A DNA stretch of 64,000 nucleotides. Source: Sporanaerobacter acetigenes DSM 13106. GTDB lineage: Bacteria; Bacillota; Clostridia; Tissierellales; Sporanaerobacteraceae. Location: assembly GCF_900130025.1 (NCBI RefSeq), contig NZ_FQXR01000003.1:62001-126000 (forward strand), given 5' to 3'. Position 1 is the first letter of the stretch. Each line of letters begins with the position of its first letter. This document shows, in pieces, positions 40,245-49,285 of this stretch. Made by a program: the position numbers and the translations under genes. Below the pieces are notes generated by a model. It saw only the letters and a program-made list of their open reading frames with translations. It was not told the DNA's origin and searched no databases.

Positions 40245-41639
40245 TTAAATTTCAATTTCTTCTTCTGTCTCAAATTCCAATTGTTTTTCATTTAATTTTG
40301 GTTCTTTTTGTTTTATCTCTTTCGCTTTTTCCATCCCTAACTTAGAAATAGAATAAGAATCATCTTCATTTTTTATAACATACCCCTCTTTAAAATTATT
40401 TTCTAAACGTTTTTTCAAATATTCATACTGTTTATTAGCATATATTTCATCAGTATATTCTTTTTTAATTTGATTTTTAAGTTCCTTTAAAGTTAAACTT
40501 CCACCTGCCTTTAATATATAACCAAAAACTTTATTAGAATCATATGAAGTAAATTCAAACTCCTCATTTATTTCTTTTGATTCTTCTATTGCTTTTTGAG
40601 TAATAGAATATTTATTATCAACTACTTCTATATATCCTTCGTCAATCAACTTTTCAATTCTTTTTTTCTGTATATTAAATGTCTTTTTAGCTTCTTTAGG
40701 AGATGAATACTTTCTCATTATATTTTCTTTAAGCAATTGTTCTGTATTGTATTTTTTTATTTGTGGAAATATCATATTAACGTCAAATTTTGATAAATTA
40801 AATTCATCTTCAATATCCCTTTTATTTTTTAGATTGTCTTCCTTTTTTATATCCCTAGTTTTATCTTTTTCAACTGATACTCTGCTTATATTTTGAGATT
40901 TTTCTTTAAGTTCATTTGATTTTTCTACCTCTTTATTTGCATAAAAATTTGTATAAGAACTTAATGAATTAGTTTCCATGAATTTTTCTCTCAATTGCTC
41001 TAATCGACTTTTTTTCATTTCTTCCCAACTATTTTCTGGAGTTATATACTCATAAACATTTATTCCTCGTTCCATTCCAAGCCTTATTTCCCTCATCTGT
41101 TGCCAATTGTATTCAAGACTATCATAAAAAGATGTATCCAAATCTTTTTCTAATCCCAGACGAATCTCTCTCATTTGCATCCAATCAAAATCAGCATTAT
41201 TAAAGAGTGATACATCTAAACCTTTTTCTAATCCTAGTCTTATTTCTTCCATTTGTTCAACACTCATATTTTTCTTTGCATAATGGCTAACATCAAGCTC
41301 CTTCTCTAATCCTAAGCGAATCTCTCGCATCTGCATCCAATCAAAATCGGTATTATTAAAAAGTGATACATCCAAACCTTTTTCTAATCCTAATCTTATT
41401 TCCTCCATCTGTTCAACACTTATATCTTCTTTTGCATAATGACTGACATCAAGCCCTTTCTCTAATCCTAAACGAATCTCTCGCATCTGCATCCAGCCAA
41501 AATCGGGCTTTCTATAGAAATATACTGGTAAGTCTTTGTTCTCGCCTAATATTATTTCACTCTTTTGTAATTGATCATACTTATGATTCAAATATAGAAA
41601 AATTCTTTTTAGCCTATTTAAAAAGCTTTTTTTACCCAT
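40245..41639 (-). CDS. Protein with EIRLGLEKGLDVS repeats and acidic C-terminal tail
   Basis: 464 aa. Residues 45-200 consist of seven ~22-residue repeats of the form (W/V)xQMxEIRLGLEKGLDVS, with two alternating versions (DFDWMQM and ISVEQM). Such repeats are frequent in proteins of Firmicutes ICEs, but I know no function for them. The C-terminal half has two winged-helix-like segments (about 285-345 and 365-440). The chain ends FETEEEIEI, a member of the shared tail group. The repeat DNA is itself repetitive. Start close to gaggagtgaag. Confidence 0.75.
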   Translation of the reverse strand: MGKKSFLNRLKRIFLYLNHKYDQLQKSEIILGENKDLPVYFYRKPDFGWMQMREIRLGLEKGLDVSHYAKEDISVEQMEEIRLGLEKGLDVSLFNNTDFDWMQMREIRLGLEKELDVSHYAKKNMSVEQMEEIRLGLEKGLDVSLFNNADFDWMQMREIRLGLEKDLDTSFYDSLEYNWQQMREIRLGMERGINVYEYITPENSWEEMKKSRLEQLREKFMETNSLSSYTNFYANKEVEKSNELKEKSQNISRVSVEKDKTRDIKKEDNLKNKRDIEDEFNLSKFDVNMIFPQIKKYNTEQLLKENIMRKYSSPKEAKKTFNIQKKRIEKLIDEGYIEVVDNKYSITQKAIEESKEINEEFEFTSYDSNKVFGYILKAGGSLTLKELKNQIKKEYTDEIYANKQYEYLKKRLENNFKEGYVIKNEDDSYSISKLGMEKAKEIKQKEPKLNEKQLEFETEEEIEI

Positions 41640-41653
41640 TTCTTCACTCCTCT

Positions 41654-41890
41654 TTATATCTTTCTAATTCCATATTCATTAATGAGAAAATCAATTTTAA
41701 GGAAACATTCTAAATACCCATTGATAGATTTAAATATATAGAAATCATTATCCATTCCTGACTCCCCTATAAAAATTCCCTTAAAAATATTTGTTTTTTT
41801 ATTTCTTGATTTCCCTTTTTTAAAAATTGCATATTCGCTACCTATTTCTAGTCCTAAAATATTCTCCTTAAGTTCATCTACTGTAATCAT
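41654..41890 (-). CDS. Unknown protein, 78 aa
   Basis: A small protein (MITVDELKENILGLEIGSEYAIFKKG) with alternating hydrophobic residues suggesting a beta fold. Ribosome-binding site taggaggtaa. It is 14 bp upstream of the repeat protein and probably co-transcribed. I do not recognise it. Confidence 0.6.
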   Translation of the reverse strand: MITVDELKENILGLEIGSEYAIFKKGKSRNKKTNIFKGIFIGESGMDNDFYIFKSINGYLECFLKIDFLINEYGIRKI

Positions 41891-41934
41891 ATTTACCTCC
41901 TATTTTTCATTTTTAGATTTCACCTCCTAAAAAC

Positions 41935-41972
41935 AGCCTTCTAAAATGGATTTTGAGGATCTTTAGAAGGCT
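41935..41972. repeat. 11-bp inverted repeat upstream of the 78-aa gene
   Basis: AGCCTTCTAAA (41935-41945) and TTTAGAAGGCT (41962-41972) flank a 16-bp loop in the gap before the 78-aa gene. The same GCCTTCTAAAAT string occurs near 23228, upstream of virB4. Operator or leader hairpin. Confidence 0.4.
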
Positions 41973-42007
41973 AGGCATACCCTATAGTATTATCAAGTTT
42001 TAGGCAT

Positions 42008-42036
42008 CAAAAAAACAGCCTATTATTGGCTGTCCT
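42008..42036 (-). terminator. Rho-independent terminator after the GNAT-like gene
   Basis: ACAGCC/GGCTGT stem followed by seven T on the minus strand, after the gene at 42064-42630. Confidence 0.75.
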
Positions 42037-42063
42037 TTTAAAAATACATTGTAAATATTAAAT

Positions 42064-42630
42064 TTAAATATGTTCTTTAAGAACTATAAAAAAGCTCTCT
42101 TTTCTAACAGTAAATCCATTCTTAATATAAAACTTTTTTAAATTGTCTATCCCTATAGGAGTATCAATATATAATTTACCTTTTATCTTACTTACTCCTA
42201 TATTTTTAGCTATATAAATAAACCTCTTCAATATTTGACTTCCATGCCCCTGACGCAATTCTTTCATTGTATCAATTGACTCTATATATGCAGTTTTTTC
42301 TTCATAGAAATCATTTAACCTCAATTTAGCACTTAATTCAGTTATAGGCGATGTTCTTACTGGAACTTGTTCAAGTTTATAAGTATGAAGCTCTATAGTA
42401 TAATCATTTTCCCATATATCTGGTACCCACGTTTCCACAATATAATATGGCTGGTCATTATATAAATACATATTGATATTATAATCATCATATTTATCTA
42501 AAATAAAATTAAGATTATCCATTATATTATCATATGATATTTTGTCTTTTTTAATTTTCCTTATATACTCTCTTTGTTTTTCTAATCTTTCTTCTGCAAG
42601 AATATATAGTTTCTTCCACTTAAATAACAT
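42064..42630 (-). CDS. GNAT-like acetyltransferase, 188 aa
   Basis: The C-terminal third has the acetyl-CoA-binding pattern ESIDTMKELRQGHGSQILKRFIYIAKNIGVSKIKGKL followed by LKKFYIKNGFTVRKE, typical of GNAT folds (RQGHGS in place of Q/RxxGxG/A). The N-terminal helical part is of unknown role. Start behind ggggg. A substrate cannot be predicted. It lies among unrecognised cargo genes. Confidence 0.65.
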   Translation of the reverse strand: MLFKWKKLYILAEERLEKQREYIRKIKKDKISYDNIMDNLNFILDKYDDYNINMYLYNDQPYYIVETWVPDIWENDYTIELHTYKLEQVPVRTSPITELSAKLRLNDFYEEKTAYIESIDTMKELRQGHGSQILKRFIYIAKNIGVSKIKGKLYIDTPIGIDNLKKFYIKNGFTVRKESFFIVLKEHI

Positions 42631-42658
42631 AATATATTTCCCCCATAAACTAATTATC

Positions 42659-43522
42659 TTAATCCTCTAAAAACGCTTCAAGCAAATCGTGTATATCTTC
42701 GTATTTATATATCTCCTTCAGCATAAAATTTTTAGGATGCTTTTCTAATTCAGATTGTTTTACAATCTCATAATATAAATCTTCAACAATTTTCCTCTTT
42801 CTGTGTTCTGAAATAGCTTTGTCATTCCTTATAAAATTAAACATCTTTTTCATTAAGCTAACTTTTTTGTCTCCCCACTCTAAAAATTTAATGAAATACA
42901 TGGTTCTGACATAAAGAGTATCGTTTCTTATATCATTATTTAAATTCCATATATATCTATACCCTTTATCCAAATAGTCAAACGTAAATGGATAAGAGTG
43001 CAATTTATTACTTAAATATTTTTTTTGCGTTTCTGATAAAATATCATCATCTTCTATTCTACCTTCTAAATATGACTTAAAGCTATAATCAATTTTATAT
43101 AAATCACCAGAGTATAGAAGATCATTTACACCTTTTAGATATTTTTGATAATTATACACCCTTTTCGCCTTTTCATATTTAGATTGATAGTTTTCTAAAA
43201 CGTTACTCTTATCTGATTTTCCTTCAAAGTCTATATACCTAACTGCAATATTTAAAGACTTAGCTACTTGTATTTCATTAATCATATTTGAAGTGTACTC
43301 TTTCTCAAAAAACCATAATTCATCACATCTTTTAATCAATTCTAACCTTTTATTAAAAATTTGATCTTTCCCATCAGAAACTCTTTCAAGCTGTTCAATA
43401 ATAGCAATGGGTGTAACAGGCAAACATCTTTGTTCTAATGCATATTTACAATATTTATCTACATTTTCCTTATTATATTTTGAGTTATCACTTAAAGGAA
43501 AACTTACATATATAAGTTTCAA
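42659..43522 (-). CDS. DUF4406/DUF7768-like nucleotide-binding-fold protein
   Basis: Residues 1-105 (MKLIYVSFPLSDNSKYNKENVDKYCKYAL ... RCDELWFFEKEYTSNMINEIQVAKSLNIAV) match the nucleoside 2-deoxyribosyltransferase-like fold of DUF4406/DUF7768 proteins common in phages and ICEs. The rest (about 180 aa) is helical and unassigned. TTG start behind gaggagg. Enzymatic activity is unproven. Confidence 0.65.
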   Translation of the reverse strand: MKLIYVSFPLSDNSKYNKENVDKYCKYALEQRCLPVTPIAIIEQLERVSDGKDQIFNKRLELIKRCDELWFFEKEYTSNMINEIQVAKSLNIAVRYIDFEGKSDKSNVLENYQSKYEKAKRVYNYQKYLKGVNDLLYSGDLYKIDYSFKSYLEGRIEDDDILSETQKKYLSNKLHSYPFTFDYLDKGYRYIWNLNNDIRNDTLYVRTMYFIKFLEWGDKKVSLMKKMFNFIRNDKAISEHRKRKIVEDLYYEIVKQSELEKHPKNFMLKEIYKYEDIHDLLEAFLED

Positions 43523-43574
43523 AAAACTCCTCCTCTCACATATAAAATAGCATTGCTAAAAATTTAAAATATAC

Positions 43575-43604
43575 AAAACAACAGCCTGTTATAAGCTGTT
43601 GTTT
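43575..43604 (-). terminator. Rho-independent terminator in the cargo region
   Basis: AAACAACAGC and GCTGTTGTTT stem, overlapping the stop codon of the gene at 43589-44269, with T on the minus strand. Confidence 0.65.
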
Positions 43605-44269
43605 GTAAGATTATATTTAGTTTTTGCCAATTCATATAAAATTGATATGCGAAAATCAAATACTTTAATTAATTGTTTCTCTCCATTTATATACCAATTT
43701 AAGCCATCTGTTGTTAAATCTTTAAATAAGTTTTTTATATCATATTCTTTTACTCTAATTTGTCCAGTTTTCTTAATAATCCCTGTTGCAATTGAATGAT
43801 TTCCATTATAAACATAACACAAATCTATATCTGAAAAATAATAACCCCTATGATTGGATTTTATATATTTAAAACCATTTTGTAATATTGATTTCACTGT
43901 ATAAGAAAATGCATATCTATCCCAAGGTAATAATATTATTGTATCTTGAGATAAATCTACTGTTTTATCTTTCCTTATTAATACTGCCTTATTTGGAAAA
44001 TCTGAGTTTGAAATAAAATAATCCATTGCAAATGGAAAATCAATTTTAATATCGTCCATTTCACTATATAAAAATTTGGATAATAAATCATATTGAATAT
44101 CTCTTCTGGTAACTTCCATAAAAAAATCAATCATATTTATTTTGTCTTCTAAAGTTTTTTCATATTCTAGTACTGTTTCAATATAATCCATTGCAAATTT
44201 AAATCCAAAAGCAATATCAGAATTTCCAGTTTTGCTTTTATTTTTCTTTTTAAAAAGCAATAGAATCAC
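43589..44269 (-). CDS. Unknown protein, 226 aa
   Basis: A soluble protein with no recognised family. Short blocks such as DYFISNSDFPNKAVLIRKD, TIILLPWDRYAF and SDIDLCYVYNGNHSIATGIIKKTG suggest an alpha/beta enzyme fold. It overlaps the upstream 125-aa gene (ATGTGA), so they are translationally coupled. The start codon (GTG, or a TTG three codons later) is uncertain. Confidence 0.6.
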   Translation of the reverse strand: MILLLFKKKNKSKTGNSDIAFGFKFAMDYIETVLEYEKTLEDKINMIDFFMEVTRRDIQYDLLSKFLYSEMDDIKIDFPFAMDYFISNSDFPNKAVLIRKDKTVDLSQDTIILLPWDRYAFSYTVKSILQNGFKYIKSNHRGYYFSDIDLCYVYNGNHSIATGIIKKTGQIRVKEYDIKNLFKDLTTDGLNWYINGEKQLIKVFDFRISILYELAKTKYNLTNNSL

Positions 44270-44589
44270 ATCCTAAAATGTTTTTTTAATACATCTGATA
44301 GATTATATAAAACTCTCCCTTGAAAAATATCATCTCTATAAGCAAGACTACCTATTTCGCTACAAGCACGTATATAATTATTATTATCTAATTCCTTTTT
44401 TAAAAGATATAAAAAAATATAGTAAGATGTATGAATGAAGGTGGGAGAACTATACTTTTTAGATGGCTTACATTTTGATAATTCTTTCGTAAACCTTATT
44501 AAAGCTTCCTTTGCTAATAGATTGTTTTGATTATTTAATTCTAACAGTGAAGGCTGCCTAATAATATTCATAATTTCTTTTTCATCCAT
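44266..44589 (-). CDS. Unknown protein, ~107 aa
   Basis: The start is set at the ATG at 44589 behind GGGAGTGA; longer versions begin upstream at 44607 or 44643. The product is helical (EIMNIIRQPSLLELNNQNNLLAKEALIRFTKEL). It is coupled to the 226-aa gene. I do not recognise it. Confidence 0.55.
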   Translation of the reverse strand: MDEKEIMNIIRQPSLLELNNQNNLLAKEALIRFTKELSKCKPSKKYSSPTFIHTSYYIFLYLLKKELDNNNYIRACSEIGSLAYRDDIFQGRVLYNLSDVLKKHFRM

Positions 44590-44659
44590 TCTTTTATTCA
44601 CTCCCATTATATAACATTCCAAAAACACAATCAATAAAGACATCTAATACATATCTTTA

Positions 44660-46630
44660 TTAAGGTTCTGCTGGTACTACTCTCCAATCATCAAATACAT
44701 TGCCTTTTATATCAATATAATCATCCAATCCAACTGATAGCATACCAGCTGGAGTCCATAGGTCAATTACTTCTGAATAAGGTGTATACTTTTCATCATC
44801 AGGAAACCATAAAGGAGTGTAGTGCACCCTTCGCTCATTAGGTGAATACTTATTTTTTTGTAGTTCAAATTTCCTATTGGATGTTTTCTCTGACAATCTC
44901 CAATACGTATTATAATTAAATTCAGGGAAATAGCTTATTACATTTTGTGCTGATGTAACAGCCGAACTTGGTGCATCAGTTGAAGTTGCAACATCAACTT
45001 CTATATTTAACCCATACCCAGACTTCATCTCCCACCTATCATAGAACTGCTTTGCTGTTGGAACCTTATCATCAGGTTTAATTTTATAGTTTGCAGATAA
45101 AAAGGCACTATAGCTATTCCAGAAATATTCCCAATCGCCTTCATCTACCCATTCTCCATTGTCTACCCATTCATATGTTTCTTTACCTTTTTCATCAAAA
45201 ATTCCCGTCCCTACTTTCTCCCAATTCTCATGCCATACCCAATTAGACTTCCAAAAAGCCGACCAGTCTCCCCATGTTGCAGTAGTATTGTTAACCCTTA
45301 TTGGAACTCTGGGAACCATCCATCCATTTGGTCTTTGAACCGGTTTTCCAGTATTGTAATCTTTTGCTCTTGGATCTGGTGGAACATTTTCATTCATGTC
45401 TACTATTTTAAAAGATTTACTTGTCCTTTTTTCCTCATTGCTAAAATATCCTCCACCAGCTATTTCAGCAGTAACATTTACAGTTGTTGGTTCTTTTGGT
45501 GTATGCCATTTTGCCCATACAAGCTGACTTCCTCCCTCTGGAAGAACTACATCCATAATTTCAACCATACTTCCATCAACATAGAAAGTAACTGTAGTAG
45601 GACTTTCAGGAGTTATTCTACTATCAGTATAGATCCAAAAAGATGTAATTACATCAGTATCTACTCTATAATCACCATTTTCTTCTGGTGGTTCAATAGG
45701 TTTCTTAACATCGCTACCATTAGGATACATAATTCTCATACCCCAGCCACCACCACGCATTATTCTTCTATTGTCCCACTTTTGATTGTTCTGAGTAGGA
45801 GGAAAAGCCTTATAATCAAACCACCCTTTTTCAAGAACAACACTATTAGGAAGATTGCAGTGAGTCATACCTGCAATATATTGAGCATCCTTGCCAGAAT
45901 AAAAGAAATTGAATAGGCCTTGTTCTTGAGCCATTGCATATTCTGTAGCTGTAAAAGCTAATTTTGTATTGCCATCTTTAAGATGAGCTATACAAATAGG
46001 TTCATAAATAATTACCCAAGGTACTTTGTTCTTATACTTTCCATCTGATCCCTTCAAGGGAAGAATATCATTAGGATTCTGCTTTCCCTTCTTGCCACCT
46101 ATAGTAAATTCAGTGTTCTTAACTAATCCTTCTCTTGTTGTGCCTTGTTGTTTAGCTACATTATTTATAAGTCTAATTAAAGTTCCTGAATCTCCAAAAT
46201 AATTTTTAACAGCTGATAATCTACCTCCATTAGTGATTGGTATTGCAGGAGGATTATCAGTTATTATTTTAGGATTGTTATCAGAAACCAATGGTTTGCC
46301 TCTTAGATATTCTACCTTATTGTATTTTCCAAAGATTACACCACTAGGCAAAGAAAAACTTTTAGGTTTTACAAACACAGGATCTCCTACTGCTTTGTAG
46401 CCACAATAAAAGGATGTACTGGTTAACGCTGTATCTGACAGTCCTACATACAAAGAGACCTTGTACATCCATTCTCCACTTCTATAAAAACCTTTGCCAT
46501 CTACTTTTCCACTTGTCCCACCATCACCACTCCCTGCATTGTCATCCCCTCCACCATCTGCCAAAACAGAAATGGGAAGGAGAGCTATACACAAAAGCAA
46601 TGCAACTAGAACTTTAACTGCCCTTTTCAA
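44660..46630 (-). CDS. Large secreted protein of the conjugation region, 656 aa
   Basis: TTG start behind aaaggagg. Signal peptide (MKRAVKVLVALLLCIALLPISVLA), then Gly/Asp-rich start, a beta-rich body (YRSGEWMYKVSLYVGLSD, RIMRGGGWGMRIMYPNGSDV) and a tryptophan-rich C-terminal third (WGDWSAFWKSNWVWHENWEKV). No anchor or catalytic motif. Proteins of this size and place occur in clostridial ICEs beside the pilus genes and are thought to act on the outer side of the wall. The role is inferred from position only. Confidence 0.7.
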   Translation of the reverse strand: MKRAVKVLVALLLCIALLPISVLADGGGDDNAGSGDGGTSGKVDGKGFYRSGEWMYKVSLYVGLSDTALTSTSFYCGYKAVGDPVFVKPKSFSLPSGVIFGKYNKVEYLRGKPLVSDNNPKIITDNPPAIPITNGGRLSAVKNYFGDSGTLIRLINNVAKQQGTTREGLVKNTEFTIGGKKGKQNPNDILPLKGSDGKYKNKVPWVIIYEPICIAHLKDGNTKLAFTATEYAMAQEQGLFNFFYSGKDAQYIAGMTHCNLPNSVVLEKGWFDYKAFPPTQNNQKWDNRRIMRGGGWGMRIMYPNGSDVKKPIEPPEENGDYRVDTDVITSFWIYTDSRITPESPTTVTFYVDGSMVEIMDVVLPEGGSQLVWAKWHTPKEPTTVNVTAEIAGGGYFSNEEKRTSKSFKIVDMNENVPPDPRAKDYNTGKPVQRPNGWMVPRVPIRVNNTTATWGDWSAFWKSNWVWHENWEKVGTGIFDEKGKETYEWVDNGEWVDEGDWEYFWNSYSAFLSANYKIKPDDKVPTAKQFYDRWEMKSGYGLNIEVDVATSTDAPSSAVTSAQNVISYFPEFNYNTYWRLSEKTSNRKFELQKNKYSPNERRVHYTPLWFPDDEKYTPYSEVIDLWTPAGMLSVGLDDYIDIKGNVFDDWRVVPAEP

Positions 46631-46711
46631 ATTTAAAACCTCCTTTTTGACAAAATAAAAAGAACCCTTGTTTAAAGAGTTCTTTGTGTTTCAATTTATT
46701 TAATAGATATA

Positions 46712-47323
46712 TTAAAATTTATCACCTTGGCCCATTTCTGGATCTCCTGGTTCTCCTAAGTCAGAACCATTAACTTCTTCAACATTGGTAGCAGGTTTCA
46801 GTCCAGTAGGATTTCCCTTTAAATCTCTAAGAACACCATCTTCACCTGTACCACCGTTTACAACTTTAGGCTTTTCTTCTTCTTTATAAGTAGGTGGTTT
46901 GTCACTATTTTTATCTTTAGTTGTTTTATTGTCTTTTTTATCAGCGGTTTCTGTATTGACTGGTTTTGGTGGATTGGTTGGTTTTGGTTCTGTCTTTGGC
47001 TTTTCCATACCTTCAGGAAGTTTTTCATCTTCTTTAGGTGTTGGGGTAGGTTTAACTAAAACTTTGTTTCCATCTATTTCTTTAACTTCTTCTTTGTATT
47101 TAGGCTCTACATCTTTATCTTTTTTAGATGGTTCAATTGGTGGTACCTTAATTTCCTTTTTCTCTTCCTCTATGTCAATGGATTCATCTTCTATATCTTC
47201 ATTATCTGCCACTTCATTTTCTTGTGCATATTTAAGATTCAATTTAACTAATCCTACACTTAAAACTATGATTAAAGCAATACCTACAATCAAGACCATT
47301 CTTTCCTGCTTTTTAGTCAACAT
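46712..47323 (-). CDS. Membrane-anchored Pro/Lys/Glu-rich protein (DUF6550-like)
   Basis: ATG at 47323 behind aaaggagg (203 aa). One helix (RMVLIVGIALIIVLSVGLVKL) is followed by a long disordered Pro/Lys/Glu/Thr region (EKPKTEPKPTNPPKPVNTE...). This is the pattern I know as DUF6550 in Tn1549-like elements. It is probably a spacer-type wall-spanning protein next to the secreted 656-aa partner. Very biased composition. Confidence 0.65.
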   Translation of the reverse strand: MLTKKQERMVLIVGIALIIVLSVGLVKLNLKYAQENEVADNEDIEDESIDIEEEKKEIKVPPIEPSKKDKDVEPKYKEEVKEIDGNKVLVKPTPTPKEDEKLPEGMEKPKTEPKPTNPPKPVNTETADKKDNKTTKDKNSDKPPTYKEEEKPKVVNGGTGEDGVLRDLKGNPTGLKPATNVEEVNGSDLGEPGDPEMGQGDKF

Positions 47324-47538
47324 AGCATGACCTCCTTTATAGTGTTTATGTGTAAATTTAACAATTCTTCCATCCATCTTCTTACTTACATTATACCCTA
47401 AAAATAGCTTAATAACAATAGTTTTTAAAGCTTTTTACGTCTAATTTTCTGAAAACTTTGAAAGATTTCTTTTTCAATAACCCTTAGCTTTATCCTACTT
47501 TTTAGATTTATTGACTATAAAATCGCACAACATATATG

Positions 47539-47660
47539 TTTACTTTAGTTAATATTGTGGTATAATACTATTAAAGGTAATCGGTACCGCAATGGTGCGG
47601 TTGCCACAGCTGATTAAATAAGTTTAATCACTCTGCAGGCCGGCAGGGTGATTATTTTTT
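47539..47660 (+). ncRNA. Antisense RNA antitoxin of a type I toxin-antitoxin locus
   Basis: A plus-strand promoter (TTTACT 47539-47544, 16-bp spacer, TATAAT 47561-47566) is followed by an ACCGCA-ATGG-TGCGGT hairpin and a terminator hairpin (AATCACTCTGC/GCAGGGTGATT, 47626-47653) with TTTTTT. The RNA (about 47573-47660) overlaps the end of the toxin gene. Its GGTTGCCACA can pair with TGTGGTTACC in the toxin mRNA leader, and both RNAs begin with GGTAATCGG. This is the layout of the Fst/RNAII type. Confidence 0.75.
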
Positions 47661-47759
47661 CCCTTTATTATCTCTCAAAATATTGATAATTAAGGAGATT
47701 AGCGATATTACCAACATAGAAAACATAATCATTAATGATATAGCTTCATATGTATTCAT
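47652..47759 (-). CDS. Fst/TxpA-like type I toxin (holin-like peptide), 35 aa
   Basis: A 35-aa peptide: short polar start MNTYEAISLM, one membrane helix (IMFSMLVISLISLIINIL) and charged tail RDNKGKK, the pattern of the putative holin-like toxins. Its ribosome-binding site (GGAGGTGGT, at 47765-47773) is perfectly complementary over 8 bp to an upstream segment (GAGGTGGT at 47789-47796), so it is masked in the nascent mRNA. An own promoter (TTGAAA 47855-47860, 17 bp, TAAACT 47832-47837) and an antisense RNA complete a type I addiction module that would stabilise the ICE. Confidence 0.82.
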   Translation of the reverse strand: MNTYEAISLMIMFSMLVISLISLIINILRDNKGKK

Positions 47760-47831
47760 ATCGCACCACCTCCTTTCTTTTGTGAAATGAGGTGGTAACC
47801 ACACCCTGCTTTTTCCGATTACCTTGTCCTA

Positions 47832-47860
47832 AGTTTATCATCAAATACATTTAATTTCAA
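47832..47860 (-). promoter_or_regulatory. Promoter of the type I toxin
   Basis: TTGAAA and TAAACT with an exact 17-bp spacer on the minus strand. The RNA would start just before CCGATTACC (47815-47823, reading GGTAATCGG), the same 5' sequence as the antisense RNA. Confidence 0.6.
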
Positions 47861-47930
47861 TATATCAACTAACTTTTTTAATCTGCAAACTATTATCTTA
47901 CCTAAAAAACATTTAAATATATCTGAATCT

Positions 47931-48626
47931 TTAACCGCTAAATATTTCCTTTAACTCCGAATATTCATCTTCTCCTCCTGCAATTTTATCTGATATGCTA
48001 AAATTTTCACCATCTTCTACACCTTTAAAATATACTTCATTGAATCCTTGAAAATTAGTATTAGTATAAACAGTTCCTGTAAAGTTTATATTATTATAAT
48101 AATCTACTACTTCTTTATCTTTTTTTAATACTAACCCCCATTCCTGATTTTCTTCATTTTGTCTTTCAAAAGCAGTATCTAATCCCTCTATAAATCCTAA
48201 AGCATAATCATTTTCTAAACCTTTAGTAGAATAACCTTCCTTTCTATATTGATACCTCAATCTATTTACAGCACTCTCTATAGAATCTATTGCATATTCA
48301 AGCACTATCTTGCATACTTCTACGTCTTCATCCTTCCCTATAAATACTATAGTATGGTTATATCTAGTCTTATAATAGTGACAACAACCAAAATTCTCAG
48401 TTATAAGACTTGCTAATCTTCCCTTCCACCTAGCTTGTCTAAATGTTATATCTGTCTTTTCTTCTATCACGTTTATCTCTTTGTATTCTTTTATTTCTTT
48501 AATAGATAATTTATGTTTTACAAGTAATTCTTGAGCTTTTAGCATAGCTACCTTTGCCTCATGTTCATTTGAGCTTTCACTTAACGCCAGCAGCTTCTTT
48601 ATCCTTAAAATTATATTTTCATTCAT
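47931..48626 (-). CDS. DUF2786-domain protein, 231 aa
   Basis: ATG at 48626 behind ggtgat. Residues 1-45 (NENIILRIKKLLALSESSNEHEAKVAMLKAQELLVKHKLS) match the DUF2786 helical domain seen in phage and ICE proteins; the rest resembles its usual DUF7168-like partner (RQARWKGRLASLITENFGCCHYY, then YALGFIEGLDTAFERQNEE). Function unknown. It does not carry the acidic tail. Confidence 0.72.
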   Translation of the reverse strand: MNENIILRIKKLLALSESSNEHEAKVAMLKAQELLVKHKLSIKEIKEYKEINVIEEKTDITFRQARWKGRLASLITENFGCCHYYKTRYNHTIVFIGKDEDVEVCKIVLEYAIDSIESAVNRLRYQYRKEGYSTKGLENDYALGFIEGLDTAFERQNEENQEWGLVLKKDKEVVDYYNNINFTGTVYTNTNFQGFNEVYFKGVEDGENFSISDKIAGGEDEYSELKEIFSG

Positions 48627-48668
48627 TTTTATCACCAAGTCCTTGCAATAATACTAAAGGGAATTATT

Positions 48669-49235
48669 CTATATTTCTAATTCCCAATCATCTTCAACTT
48701 CTAAATCTAGATTTTGTTTCTGTTTTCTAGATTCTTCACTTAAATCTAGTAGCTGTTTATACATTTTTTCATTGATTTCCTGAGTTTTAGTATTTTGAAT
48801 AGTTAAGGTGTTATTCTGCTCTTTTAAAACTTCAACTTCTTTCTTCAATTCTTTATTTTCTGTAATAAGATTCTGCCATTGAAATAAAAGTTTATCTAAA
48901 TTATTCCTAATCTCTCTTTGGTCAAGATTAAGATTTTGATATTTTTCTTTATTGCTATATATTTCTTTATCTATATTATCTACTTTAGTGTAAATTCTAT
49001 TGAATTCTTTATCTTGCGATTTTTCTAATTTCTTAGTATTATAACTAATATCATTACTTATATTCTCGTGTTGCTTAGTTAATGTTTCATTGTTTATATA
49101 TCCAATTTTTCTATCAATCTTATCGTATCCCCTTTTATCTACAAACATATTAGTAATTAAAACTACTAATACCCCAAAAACTCCTGTTATCAACGAAGCT
49201 ACTATTACCTCCATCCAAAATCCCCTCCAATCCAT
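48669..49235 (-). CDS. Membrane-anchored coiled-coil protein with DWELEI tail, 188 aa
   Basis: One N-terminal helix (EVIVASLITGVFGVLVVLITNMFV), then a coiled coil from residue 35 to 175 (heptads such as NLDKLLFQWQNLITENKELKKEVEVL), ending VEDDWELEI. It is the only membrane-anchored member of the tail group. It lies directly downstream of the relaxase gene (50 bp). A relaxosome tether is one possibility. Confidence 0.68.
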   Translation of the reverse strand: MDWRGFWMEVIVASLITGVFGVLVVLITNMFVDKRGYDKIDRKIGYINNETLTKQHENISNDISYNTKKLEKSQDKEFNRIYTKVDNIDKEIYSNKEKYQNLNLDQREIRNNLDKLLFQWQNLITENKELKKEVEVLKEQNNTLTIQNTKTQEINEKMYKQLLDLSEESRKQKQNLDLEVEDDWELEI

Positions 49236-49285
49236 ATATTCACCTCCATTATACTATATTTTGTCGGACAAAGGAAATCGTTTAA

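Noticed and set aside
45230-45916. 228-aa plus-strand ORF inside the secreted 656-aa protein gene
   Set aside because: It is an antisense shadow; the minus-strand frame has a signal peptide and ribosome-binding site.
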